From the NCBI GenBank assembly GCA_024516155.1, contig JAJJXM010000050.1, forward strand, positions 62,001-126,000: a stretch of DNA of 64,000 nucleotides, given 5' to 3'. This DNA comes from Pyronema omphalodes (Eukaryota > Ascomycota > Pezizomycetes > Pezizales > Pyronemataceae). Each line of letters opens with the position of its first letter. Within the stretch, counting starts at the first letter, position 1. A program made the position numbers and the translations under genes. A model generated the notes under the pieces. That model ran no database searches, was not told the origin of the DNA, and saw only the letters and a list, made by a program, of their open reading frames with translations. Shown piece after piece: positions 35,608 through 46,686 of the stretch.

Positions 35608-36067
35608 GCTGAATAGATTAAGAAGGCCTAGGAAGCTCCGGTGAAAGGGGGCTTAATAAGAAGGAAGGGATTACATTTAATAGCAATTAACGGGGATAAG
35701 GTAAGGTATCTGTGTATGGAGTTTGGTCTATGGTCTACGGTGTTTGGGTTTTTTTTTTTTCTTTTTTTTTTCGTTAAATGTGTTGTGTACATTAATCAAT
35801 TTGATTTCTCTTTTTCTTTTTCTTTCTTTCCTTTTTTCACAAACCAGAGATTTTCACCAAATTATCATTTTCGTACCTTGATCTATAAATATCAACATCA
35901 ACGGGCGGGGTGGGGGGTGGAGGGGGATGGGGGAAGGGAGAGGGGGATGGGGGTTAATAGGTCCTTGATAAATTTTGAAGGGTATGTGTACTGAGGTATA
36001 AAATTCTTTTATAGATGAGATTGAGATTGATATGGGGATTGATAGAGACATATCGATGCGGTGTATA

Positions 36068-36282
36068 GGAGGGATGGGAGGGATGGGAGGGATGGGACGG
36101 ATGGGAGGGATGGGAGGGATGGGAGGGATGGGAGGGATGGGAGGGATGGGACGGATGGGAGGGATGGGAGGGATGGGAGGGATGGGAGGGATGGGAGGGA
36201 TGGGAGGGACGGGAGGGATGGGAGGGATGGGAGGGATGGGAGGGATGGGAGGGATGGGAGTGACGGGAGTGACGGGAGTGAC
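36068..36282. repeat. 9-bp G-rich minisatellite (GGGAGGGAT)n
   Basis: About 24 copies of a 9-bp purine-rich unit with occasional A-to-C changes (GGGACGGAT) and a variant GGGAGTGAC block at the right end. Regular G3 runs make G-quadruplex formation possible. Open frames of Gly-Met-Gly or Arg-Asp-Gly across it are artefacts of the period. Confidence 0.92.
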
Positions 36283-36470
36283 TATCATCAGAGTCCGTGA
36301 CTACTGTTTATGCTGCTGCTACTACTACTACCGATGACACTTCTACTGCTAGTCTGCTAGTGATGATATTGTAACTATCATTATCACTATCGGAATTTCT
36401 ATATCCGTGAAAGAGAAGTTAATCACACATAAATCATAAATCATGCACAAAAGGTTGATTTTCATTTTTT

Positions 36471-36560
36471 ATTCATTCTTCGTCCTGCGATTTTAAAATT
36501 CATTTTTCATTCTGCGATTTTCGAATTTTTTTTCATTCATTTTTCGTCCTGCGATTTTCC
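36471..36560. repeat. three short direct repeats
   Basis: A word close to TTCGTCCTGCGATTTT appears near 36479, 36507 and 36543, each followed by an ATTCATTTTT-like stretch. Confidence 0.6.
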
Positions 36561-37499
36561 AAGTCAAATCAATTCATTTTCATTCATTTTCAATTCATTT
36601 TTTTCTCAAAAAAAAGCACATCAAAAAGCATTTTCAAAACATATTTCAAAGACATATTTCAAAGCCACACACACCTCAATAAAAAGATCGCAACTAAAAC
36701 CCAATCCAAACTAAATCCAAGCCCAAACTCAAAACCAAACAAACCGCGAAATCAAAAGCAACCGCAACCTTAAAACCAACCGCGAACTCAAAAGCAAAAG
36801 TAACCGCAAACTCAAACCCAAATCAAAACCAAATATGACTAAACCAAACATAACACAACACAAAAATAACCGCAACCGCAACCGCAACACAACACAACAC
36901 AACACAAAACAAAAATAACCAAACACGATATGCCTAAACCAAACCAAACCAAACCAAAACATAACTTAACCAACTCAACTAATTTGAACTAACCATCAAA
37001 GAAATGAATAAAGCAAGAAAGACAAAATAACAAAACGACAAAATAATACCAGCCACGAGATATATATATTATCCCAACAAAAGAACAAAAGAAAGAGTAA
37101 AATTGATCAATTCATAATCCACTCACTAACCTAAGTACCTACCTAAAAATATAACCACCCTCTCCTACCACCCCACTGCCCCCCCACCCCAACACTACTC
37201 CCCAAACTAATCCCCAAACCAAAGAATGTCAATTCCAAACCACAACTAAACCTATATATATAACCGCTTCAAAAAGAACAAAATAAAAACAAAAACAACA
37301 ACAAAAAAACGAAAATTCCACAGTGTTTTGATATAGCCTAAGTGAACAGACAACCCATTTCCAAACGCTATCACCATGACATGACATTACTGAATCCTAC
37401 TTTTCCAAGTTCCAAGTTCCAAGTTCCAAGTTCCACCTATTCAAGCCTAAAAACATGACATATAAATCAATTACGACATCACGCAGAAACCTCACCATC

Positions 37500-40346
37500 C
37501 TACTCCGCACTCGCAACTAATGTCGCAAACATAGCAATACCCCCAAACACAGCCCCCACAGCAAGAGTACCGACTGTACCCGCAACCCTGCGAGCAAGAC
37601 AGGGTCTTTTAACAGGGCGTTCAGGCTGCTGTTCATCATTCTTGGTCTCGGCATTATCAACCGCCATAGACTCGGCAGTGGAGGGTCTCAATGCCTCCAT
37701 GGCGGTACGGCGGTCAGTGCGGGTGGACTGGGGGACAAGATCCCAGTCGACACATTCGTCGCGCTTACGCTTAAGGGAAGGAGGGGAGGATACGGGGGTT
37801 GCCAACTTGTGAGGAGTGAAAGCCCGGGTTTCCTCCATGTCATCAACGCTCTTGGTCTCGACGGAGGAGACAGTAGGCTGACTGTCCTTAATAGGCTCGG
37901 ACTCGTCGGAATCCTCCTCGCTCATAGGGGGGCTGGCAGGGGCGGCAAGTACAGGGTCGATTGGCATCGGGGTCACAGGCCGAGACAACTCTCGGTTCAT
38001 GACGGCCTCAATGGGGGCCTTGGTATAGACTTGCTCCTTGGCGGCGGGCTTCTCAGTGAAAAGCCCATCATCCTCCTCTTCCTCCTCCTCCTCCTCCTCC
38101 GCCTCGTCAAACTCGTCTCTCATGATGACAATGGGACCGTCGTCAAGGTTATGCTGCTGTGCTTTAGAAGACTCAGGCACAGGAGGAATGGGGGATGACT
38201 GTTCCTCTGTATACCAGGCCGGGGGCCAGGGAGAACTGAGTGGTGTACCCATGGTGCCCTGGAATGTCTGCAAAAAGTTATTCATCTCCAAACTGGCCTG
38301 GTTGTGTGCTCTAGCCTCCCAGAAGGCTTTTTTGGGTTGAAAACGGCCGCCAATGGGAATGGGAGAAGGTTTGGCAGTTGGCATAGGCAAGAACGACAAT
38401 AAATCAGGACGACAGCCTTCAGGCTGCATAACTGGTACGTGAGGAGGTTGCGGAAGTACAAGATCTTTATACATGTCAGATAAAGGATATGCTGGGGCAG
38501 GTAGATACCTACTGCATTTAATGTAAGCCTTCGAAGTAGAATCATCAGTCTTGGTATTCTCTGGGGCAGGATCTAAAACTTTGGTGAATTCCTTCTCCTT
38601 CTCCTTCTCCTCGTGAGACTGGTTCTCCTCTTTATCGGTCTCCTTTTTCTCTGCCTTCTCGGATCCAGACATGTCGATATCTGTCGCGATGATATCGTTA
38701 TCTGAGGCGTAACTGCCGGAATCTGATTCCAAGTCCGAAAACTCCGAAAATCCATCCTCGTCCAATCCATCATTGAAATCATCTCCACCGGCAGCACTCT
38801 CACAGTCACTATCGTCGGCGACTTCGATGTATTGTTGAACAGAAGGCGTAGAGTCGAAGATGGCGGGCTTTTCAATTTCCTCGATATCGTTGTCAGCAGT
38901 CTTCTTGGGCGGTTCGTCGTCGCTGCAAAGGTCTACGACTACTCTCTCTTCCGATGGCTGAGATTTCTCCGGAGGTTGGTCATTTACCAGATGTTTAATC
39001 GAGAGATGAGCTCTGGAGATAACAGAGTCCTTTTCAGAATCCTCGGAATTCTGCTGCTCTTTCTTAAGACGGCGTAGAGTACCCGATATCATAGCCTGCA
39101 ACTCGGTTGGACACTGCGGTCTTGAATGACGTTCAAAACTTTCAGTTATGTGCAAGTCATCCGGATGAGCATGCGGGACATTTTCCCTATAACTGCATTG
39201 CTCGTCTAGCATATCGTCGAGATCGTTGGTTTCATCGTCGTACTCATCTTCGAAGAGATCGTTGGCGTCCAAGCCATATCCAGTCCGGGGCTTTGCCTGG
39301 TCTTCACGAGACTCTCTATTCACAAAGGTTAGAATTATTTCATCGGGTAATATTGCTGTACATACTTGATAATATCCAAGGAAGCAACATGGAATCGCGG
39401 TGGGTAATGGATGTCATGATCCCTGGTGGTGTGAACTTCAGTGCCGAATACAAAGTTCTGGCCCTGTTCAACCACGCGCTCCTTGCCTGACTGAAGCTTT
39501 GTACCGTTGACAAATGTTCCGTGCATAGAATCGGTATCTTTCATTATGACCTAGGAGTGAAGGAGTAAGTATGAATCCGAAATGCCACGAGAAAGTGATA
39601 TATGATATGAGATATAAACCGTAGCAGTAGGGGTCAACTGCCGCTTTAAATCGGTCTAGATAAATCCATTTCGATCGGCTTCTGGATCTTCTGGATAGGA
39701 ATAGTGTAATTCGTCATGATTGACGACAACGAAAGTACATTGGACGATGGTCCTTTCTTTAACTAGATCGCCGCATACATATAATTTAACCAGGCTCCTC
39801 ACTACCTCGAGACTGGATAAAAATAACAGTCTAGTCCCGAGGTAAGGAAGAAGCCAGTCCGACCATCGCTACCATTGGCAGACGATGCGCAATGCGGGTA
39901 TTTCATACGCAGAAATTATAAAGATTACTGAATAAACATACCTTTGGTGGTTCCGACTGATGTAGCAACTCGATTTTTGCGTGCTGTCTGCTAAGAACTG
40001 GACTAGTTATGTAGCAGTTATTATCCTCGGCAACACGTTTCTTGCCAGTACTCTTACTGGTTCTCCCAATTACCACCACCGGTGATTCCGGTGTAAGAGT
40101 GATAGTGCGGGTGAATTCGTCAGGGTCGGGTGTCGCGCAGAGTAGAGTATCTCGGGTGCGACGGACTGGATCTAGTACAACGATAGCTGTGGGATTGTCA
40201 GTATGACTTCACCATGAATGGGGAGCATATCAAGTTTAAGAACTCGCTTGAAAATACACTGCCAAGATATCGAGTTTGACGATGATGTCGACTACTCGGG
40301 GAGGAAGTGAATGAGGTGATAACATGCTGAACCTACCTTTTACCAT
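37500..40346 (-). CDS. tail-anchored FHA-domain protein
   Basis: Minus-strand exons 40346-40337, 40186-39942, 39550-39366 and 39315-37500 give 751 residues; introns of 150, 391 and 50 nt have GTAGGT or GTATGT donors and CAG/TAG acceptors. Residues about 35-125 form an FHA domain: VVVIGRTS, SRQHAKI and the key SMHGTFVNG, which bind phosphothreonine. The remainder is acidic, with poly-Glu and Asp/Ser-rich runs and many Ser/Thr-Pro sites. The last 25 residues are a hydrophobic helix (VGTLAVGAVFGGIAMFATLV) ending in ASAE, typical of a C-tail anchor. FHA plus tail anchor recalls SLMAP/Far9-Far10/PRO45 of the STRIPAK complex, but a clear coiled coil is not seen, so this is tentative. The start is uncertain: the frame stays open upstream of 40346 without an ATG, so another 5' exon is possible. 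Confidence 0.8.
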
Positions 40347-41906
40347 TGGGTCCGAGGGAGTGACAGGTGCAGAACTGCCTTGCGATATAGGATAGTGTAC
40401 TGCCGCTATGCGACGGACGTTTCGCAGAGAATCTGGGAAATAAACACACGACACTCACTTGTTTATTGTTAGCGGACAGTTCCAATATATCAAGACTGTG
40501 AGAACGCAGTATGGGACCATACGCTCCAGAACGAGCTGCTGCAGTGAATCGATCAGCGTATATATGAGCGAGCTGTGTCCGTGAGATGTAGAGAACCTGT
40601 CGATTCTCTCGTTGATTATCGTTGACTGAAGAAACAAAGTGCAAGGCAGAGATCAAGGCGAGGTGAATGGCGGTTGTTGGTACGGTCGACGGGTAGAGGA
40701 GAAGCGAAGTGAGAGACTGACTGCGGACGGAGAGCGGGGCTGTCGGACAGTCAGCTCGCCATGGCACTGGGCAACATAGCTACAGTACTTCTCAGCCCAA
40801 GCTGTTGCACAACAACTGCTGGCAGCATAATTAAAAGCCCTAGATGCCCAAATGACTCCATTGCGGTAGAGCTGCCCCGCAGATCAGAGCAGACTAAACC
40901 AAATCAGGAGCTATTAGCAGCAATTAGTGCGGCTCTGTTCATTTCGAGTCCCAGGATTGGATGCCTCGTTACGCGCGTGCCTCATGACAGAGCTGGGAAC
41001 GCGACCATCAGCAGAGATGCTGTGTTGTTGGATGGAGATGATCTCGGTTGATGCGGATGGCAGAGTGATTGATAAGATAATGAGATGGATGTTGATGCAA
41101 ATGTATGATTGATAAGATAATGGGATGAATGTTGATGCAAATGTATGATTGATAAGATAATGAGATGTATGTTGATGTTGAAGACAAAATGATTGATAAG
41201 ATAATAAGATCTATGTCGATGCGGGCGGCGGAGTGCTTGATCGGATAAGAATGCAGAGAGCTGACAGCAAAACCGGCTATCGTCGAGTTTATCATTGGCC
41301 TTCTTCTCTGCAGACCAGCCACGACGAAGATGATGAAAGTAATCACGCAAGCCTTCAAGAACAGGCACAAAAATGCGAAAATAATCAATCCAACGTCAAT
41401 ACATTTCTCAGAAATAAGATAACAAAACCGAAACATGCCAAAGCTGTTCAGTATTCAGAGCTGTTCAAACCTCAGAGCTCCAACAGCAGCAGCAACCCGC
41501 TAAAAAGAGCTCTAAAAGAGCTCCGACGGCACCTAACGCACACACGCGGCGCCAATCACCCATCAGCGATGACGCATCGCGCGTCAGGTATAAGCTAGCG
41601 TCTTGGCATAAACTATGGGCGAGGGTTGGAACTTGAAGGCCGCCAAACATAGAGAGCGCTCAGCGGACAACTCACGCTGTAAAGACAAGGTGGAACATTA
41701 CACAACTTGTAGTTTGTTGTCTAATCGTTTAGCCAAGTAATATCAGTTTCATTTACCATCATTATTATCCCATAGTTGATATCATTTCAAACTGCTTTGA
41801 AACATCATCCAACAATCCCCTACCACGCCGCCGCCGTCTCCAACATTCCGTGATATCTCCCATCCCGCCTCCCCGCTGTAGCATTGATATTTCCTATCCC
41901 AAATCC
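40347..41906. other. upstream region of FHA gene, with GATA repeat array
   Basis: A minus-strand open frame at 40333-40767 overlaps the proposed first FHA exon in another frame and probably reflects leader sequence. The block at 41067-41230 is a tandem repeat described separately. No other gene is supported. Confidence 0.5.
41067..41230. repeat. 40-44-bp tandem repeats carrying GATAAG motifs
   Basis: Four consecutive units start at 41067, 41107, 41147 and 41191, each beginning GATTGATAAGATAA and followed by an AATGTTGATG-like part. The first two units are exactly 40 bp. Every unit carries a GATAAG core, the binding word of fungal GATA factors (AreA, SreA, White Collar family), spaced about 40 bp. 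The array lies about 700 bp upstream of the FHA gene and beyond the 3' end of the HAD gene. Regulatory use is inference. Confidence 0.8.
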
Positions 41907-43125
41907 CTAACCTTCCATAGCCTCACTAACCTTTTCCATCTCCTCCTTAATCTCCTCGTCATTCCTTACCCTCTCTGTAAACCCATTCTCTAATATTCCA
42001 ATCAATTCATCCAGTCTATCATACCGTATCCCTGTCAGCCTTATCTTATCCTATTCCTGAAACCACCATACCACAACCTACCTCTGCACAACACAATCCG
42101 TAAACTCATGTTCGCCCAGTTCCTCATTCGCCTCATTAACCAGCAACACCGTAGCCGCACCAGCACTCCGTCCAGCAGCCATATCATCCATTGAATCCCC
42201 CACCATAATCAAGTTACTAGCATCTGGTAAACCCCATTGTTTAGCGATATAAAGAATTCCATCGGGGGAAGGTTTCGGCGGGTGAAAACTTCTGGTGACA
42301 ATCGGGGAGAAGAAAGTTTTTGGGAGGTGGTGCGTAAGTAGATGTTGCACCTGAGGTGTCAGCTTAAAAGGTTCTAGAAATCTTCTAGGTGGTTGAAATA
42401 ATTATCGTCATCATACCGGATCTCTATTTAGTCGTCATGTCAGCTAGCCATCATAATCTCCATCTTTTTCTTCATCACCCGCAACCCATGCCATCGTCTC
42501 CTTACAAACCCCACATAAAATCAAAGCATCAAAACATCAAAGCAATAAAGCAATAAAAAACCTACTCATAATTCCTCGTCAAAATCCCCTTCCTTATGTC
42601 CATTTTCTCCAAGTACTCCATCAACTCCACCAAGCCCTTACTCAGTTCCATCTTCAACATAGCCTCCCGTTCCACCGCTTCAACCAACTCCATAGCCCCA
42701 CTATCCTCCGGTAACGATGCGACATGGGTTAATATATCCGTTTTCGAATCTATCCCTAACGCCGAACGCATTTTCGTAAACATCCACCGTTGAGGAATCG
42801 TCAGCGTTCCGTCGACGTCGAAGATTATGCCTGCTAGTTGTGGTGCTTCGGCGTCGACAGCGGCGGTGGGCGACCCTGGGAGCCCTGGGAGTCCTGGGAG
42901 TCCGGGGAGTCCGGGGAGCCCTGGGAGCCCGGGGAGCCCTGAGAGCCCTGCAACATTCCCCCTCCCCCTACCCCCATTGACAGGAGCAAACCTCACCCTC
43001 CTCTCACCGGTATACATATTCGCTGGCCTGGTTCTTCCCATACGGTACTGTGCTTTTGCGGCGTTGATATGGGCTGCGAAACGGATGAAGTCTTCGAAAC
43101 GTGAGAAGCCTCCGAAGTAGCGCAT
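41907..43125 (-). CDS. HAD-superfamily hydrolase with collagen-like insert
   Basis: Minus-strand exons 43125-42566, about 42381-42082 and 42015-41907 give about 322 residues. Motif I is IIFDVDGTLT (Asp 103 and 105), motif II/III region is TRNY and RSFHPPKPSP, and motif IV is MVGDSMDDMAAG, so phosphatase chemistry is intact; phosphoglycolate-phosphatase-like fungal relatives are known but substrate is open. The third-exon junction (acceptor GATAG|A) restores VVQRLDELIGILE. The first junction is uncertain: the donor GA|GTAGGT is clear, but the best-looking acceptor (CTGACACCTCAG) gives the wrong frame, and an upstream AGAAG acceptor keeps the frame at the cost of about ten unusual residues. Residues about 60-85 are Gly-Leu-Pro triplets encoded by a 9-bp repeat, absent from the usual family. 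Confidence 0.8.
42873..42950 (-). repeat. 9-bp coding minisatellite (Gly-Leu-Pro triplets)
   Basis: About eight to nine copies of a CCTGGGAGT-like 9-mer on the plus strand encode collagen-like Gly-Leu-Pro triplets on the minus strand inside the HAD gene, upstream of motif I. Confidence 0.9.
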
Positions 43126-44265
43126 TGTGTGGGGTGGGGTGGACTGGGATAGGATGGGATGAAGGGTGGATTAGGGCTGTGTGGGGTGGGAGATAAGGTT
43201 ATGCGAGGCGGGGGCAGGGGGGGTGGGGGGGTGGGGTATGGGGGGTATGAGGGGGGGTATGGGATGTAGATGTAGATGGAATCTGGATAGAGATAGATGT
43301 AGCTAGAGATAGAGATAGATGCAACAATCGTCAATAAGGAAGCCGTAGTACAGTGTATAGATTCCGACAAACGTCTCTTGAGTATTTTCCTATGCGTCAC
43401 CTCGATACATCATATCACATCACATAATATCGCATCGCTATGAATAATGATACCGGTGTATTGTACTTGCTTGCTTGCTTGGTTACTTATTACTTGGTTA
43501 CTTGCTTCCTATTGTTTTTTTTTTTTTTTTTTTTTTTCGAGAAGCTAAAAGTAAAAATAAAAGTAAAAATAAAAGGATACCGGTTCGCTGTTACTGCTAC
43601 TGCTACTGCTACTATTACTGCTACTATTACTGATATCTATCCATATTTCTGGCGCTGTGGGGGGTGGGGGGGGGTGGGGGGGGGGTGGGGGGGATGGGGG
43701 GGGGCACTGTTTTGTTTAAGGAAATATATCAGCCTATGTACCCTAATGATTTTATTAGTTTCAAATGCCGTCTTCCAATATTCTCTTTTTTTTCTTAGCT
43801 TCTTGGATAAGGAGCGGTGATATCATAAGGGGTAACATGATGCGGTAACTGCGGTTGAAGGCTACAGCCTACGATAGCGACCTAGGTGCCTAGGGTCGCC
43901 CTTCAACCTTGCTGGGTATGTAAACTTTGAGGGGATATGGTAATGGGTTATGTGCGCTGTGTGCTGTGTAAGTTTTGGCTGCAGCGTCTATAAGTAGGTA
44001 GGTACATACCTAACCTAGAATTTCTTCGTGTGGAGATTATGATACTACTGCTTTTTTTTGAAAAAAAAAAAAAAAAAAGAAGCTGGAGTGTATTGAGATT
44101 GAAAAAAAAAATCAGTGGGTAAAGAATGAAATTATTAAGGAAATGAGATTATTATGGAAATGAGTGTAATATAACTGAAACTATGTGCTGATTTGTAAAT
44201 TCTTTATCCGCCTCTTTGTCTCTGCTCCCAGACCCAATCTTGTCACTCCTCGTGCTATCTACCAT
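43126..44265. other. spacer with G-rich tracts
   Basis: Promoter side of the HAD gene. It contains G-rich tracts at 43208-43260 and 43655-43704, a T23 run near 43516, ACTGCT triplet repeats near 43590 and A runs near 44054. No gene is supported. Confidence 0.6.
43655..43704. repeat. G-rich tract with quadruplex potential
   Basis: About 50 bases made of G4-G10 runs separated by single T or AT. A similar tract lies at 43208-43260. Confidence 0.85.
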
Positions 44266-45366
44266 CTACCATCTACCCGCTTGGTACATTCTCTCAACAT
44301 GATTATAGTACTTCCTCAACTCCTCATCCCTAACAATCTCATCCCACAACGGATCTCTATATCTCCAATTCAACCCAATACCATCCCAAGCCTTAGTATT
44401 CATAGCGCCGGCCACAAACTTTCCCACAAAGTTAACCCACATACCAATTTCCTGACCAGTAATACTTCCTCTATGCTGTCTGAATTCAACCGTTCCTTTC
44501 CCACCCCTCAAGACCGGAATAAAATTAACCTTATAATACTTCACCAGCTCCCCTCTAGCATCAGCATGAAACATATGTACCAACTCCCTATTAGTTCTGC
44601 ATCTAGAAATGGCCTGTAGGGAGCCTTTATTAGCCTGACAAAAGCGATTTCCCCTTCTACAATCCGCATGAAACCCATCCATTCTTCTCTGCAAGCTCAA
44701 CGCGACCGCCGCAAACCTTTTCAGATCCTGGACTTGAAACCCCTGGTTCCCTCTACCGATATGTATATGCATACCACAACTCGGATTTACCGTAGTACGG
44801 AAATCCCCATCATTCAAAACCGCCAATATTGTATCCACCTCCTTTCTCCAACCTCTGATTCCGAACCGGAATACCGGGGAAACTATCTCCACGGATGCAA
44901 ACCCGATGGTGGAATACCCTGTCGACGTGGCGATTTCTACACATTCGTTCCGTACGGGATGAGAGGAGGGGGAAAGATTATATCCCCACAGCTTAGAAAT
45001 GACACGATGGGGGTTATAGTTAATGGAAACATCAGTGGTGATAGACCAGCGGGTGTAATCGATTGACCCGGGTCGGTTGAAGGTTAGGTGTCGGGATAGT
45101 CGGTTGTATAATGCAGAGCGCAGGGAGACTCCGGATGGTGGGTTTCGGCTGGAATAGGGATCGCGGAGGGTGACGATTAGTTCTAGCTCGATGCCGAAGG
45201 TTAGATCTGTGAAGGATGGTGGGGTGGAATAGGGGGATGAGGTTGAGCGGGATCGTTGCGGCGGGCGTGAGGCGAAGGGGGTGGAGAAGGAGGCTCGACG
45301 GTAGGGGCCGCCGGTCATCCCTGTCATGTTGGCCATGTAGTTGGGGTAGGAACCGTATCCCGCCAT
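44266..45366 (-). CDS. putative amidoligase (Amidoligase_2-type COOH-NH2 ligase)
   Basis: A single exon of 366 residues. After a Ser/Pro/Tyr-rich leader of about 50 residues, the catalytic fold begins with TFGIELEL (57-63), followed by SCGMHIHIG (196-204) and TVEFRQHRGS (293-301). These Glu- and His-containing strands are the signature of the glutamine-synthetase-fold amidoligase family (Pfam PF12224), whose members are predicted to form amide or peptide bonds with ATP and metal. Fungal members are common but uncharacterised. No neighbouring peptide precursor, glutamine amidotransferase or transporter is evident. The start at 45366 is the only ATG upstream of the conserved region with a fitting context. 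Substrate unknown. Confidence 0.88.
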   Translation of the reverse strand: MAGYGSYPNYMANMTGMTGGPYRRASFSTPFASRPPQRSRSTSSPYSTPPSFTDLTFGIELELIVTLRDPYSSRNPPSGVSLRSALYNRLSRHLTFNRPGSIDYTRWSITTDVSINYNPHRVISKLWGYNLSPSSHPVRNECVEIATSTGYSTIGFASVEIVSPVFRFGIRGWRKEVDTILAVLNDGDFRTTVNPSCGMHIHIGRGNQGFQVQDLKRFAAVALSLQRRMDGFHADCRRGNRFCQANKGSLQAISRCRTNRELVHMFHADARGELVKYYKVNFIPVLRGGKGTVEFRQHRGSITGQEIGMWVNFVGKFVAGAMNTKAWDGIGLNWRYRDPLWDEIVRDEELRKYYNHVERMYQAGRW

Positions 45367-46686
45367 GGTGGATGGAGTCTAGATGTTGTAGATGTGGGGT
45401 GGTAGGTCTGGAGTTGCTGGGGAGGGGTTGACGAAATGGGATGATGGAGAGAGATTGGACGACAGAGATTTATACAGGTTGGCTTTGGTAGATGGATATA
45501 TATTGAGCTGTTGTAATATGGAATGGTTTAAAACTCCTTGGTGGGATGGATACAAATATCCATTGATACATCAAGTTGAATGGTGATCATTGTCTCGCTG
45601 CGGTCATAGTTTTCGAGATAAACATCTCGATAAACATCTCGATAAACTATCTTTGTTGAACCATCACCTCGTAGTATGGTCAGTGAAAGGAGACATGAAG
45701 CCTAGCAAGTCTAGAGAGACCCAATAAAGCCAAGAAGGAGTTATCATCCCATAGACAAAGGATTATATCTACCACAGGGCATACCAACTCACGATCCATC
45801 ACTCACCCCCTACCTCTCGTTGAGCGTTCCAAAAGATGGCTCAAAGCCTCAAAGTATTATCTATGGGGTGCATTATAAGGTGATCTTGGCCACGAGGATA
45901 GGGTAAATGGCCTTTCCTTTATTCCGTATAGAACGGTTTATAACTAAAATCAAATCAAAATCAAAATCAAAAAACAGGATTATCTATCCTGATTCCTCCA
46001 CTTCCTAAGAATTCATTATCAAAATCTTCTCTTCCTCACCCTCCTCTCTCCCTCCCTCCTACCGCACTCACCCCACCAGCGCAAAATCCTCAACTATCAA
46101 TAGCTACAATTAACCCTGTCGTAGGCTTTCTCTCCAAGACTCCAACCCTTTATCTCCAAGCAAACCATTAAGCTTGAATCCATCTATCATCTATCACTTC
46201 ACAAGAAAAACAAAATCATCATAACTTTTCCCCATCACTTCTAAATTACAAATGCAATCCTCCCCGCTAAGCCGTTTCATGTAAATCGTAGTTTGCGTAT
46301 TTCTGTCACTTTTTTTTGGTTTTTCGTTTCAGATAAAATCACTGGATTGAAAAATACAGAAGATAACAAGATAATAAGATAATAAGATTTCAGAATAGTG
46401 AAATGTAATACATAAGAGAATTGATTACAGTAACTATATTACAACAGGGGTATATGAAAAAAAAATATCCTTAAAAAAACAAAAGAAAAGAGAATAGTAG
46501 AAGTAAAAAAGGGATGGGTATCTAGCCTATACCAAGCTGTATATACGAAAGGGAATTAAGAAAACAAAAAGAAAGGGAATTAAAAAAGAAAGAAAAAAAG
46601 GAAATATCAAAGAATGGCTATGTAGTTGCCACGCTACACCACAACCCACACCGCATCGACTGCATCAACTCTGCATCGACTATGCA
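45367..46686. other. intergenic spacer
   Basis: It lies between the amidoligase promoter and the 3' end of the sterol glucosyltransferase-like gene. It is AT-rich with AAAATC and GAAAG microrepeats. No gene is supported. Confidence 0.55.

Larger units (their letters stand above)
35608..37499. other. spacer with duplicated 3' flank, minisatellite and A-rich sequence
   Basis: 35608-35905 mirrors the 3' flank of the intact gene at 33112-33510. A GGGAGGGAT minisatellite follows. From 36460 to 36560 three copies of a TTCGTCCTGCGATTTT-like word occur. From 36700 to 37330 the plus strand is strongly A/C-rich with AACCAA and ACAAC runs. No gene is supported. Confidence 0.55.

Noticed and set aside
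35854..36337. Open frames encoding Gly-Met-Gly, Arg-Asp-Gly or Pro-Ile-Pro repeats
   Set aside because: They are created by the 9-bp minisatellite, whose period is a multiple of three, in every frame without a stop.
41067..41230. Regular 40-bp repeats considered as a CRISPR array
   Set aside because: Units are contiguous with no unique spacers, there are no cas genes, and the genome is eukaryotic.
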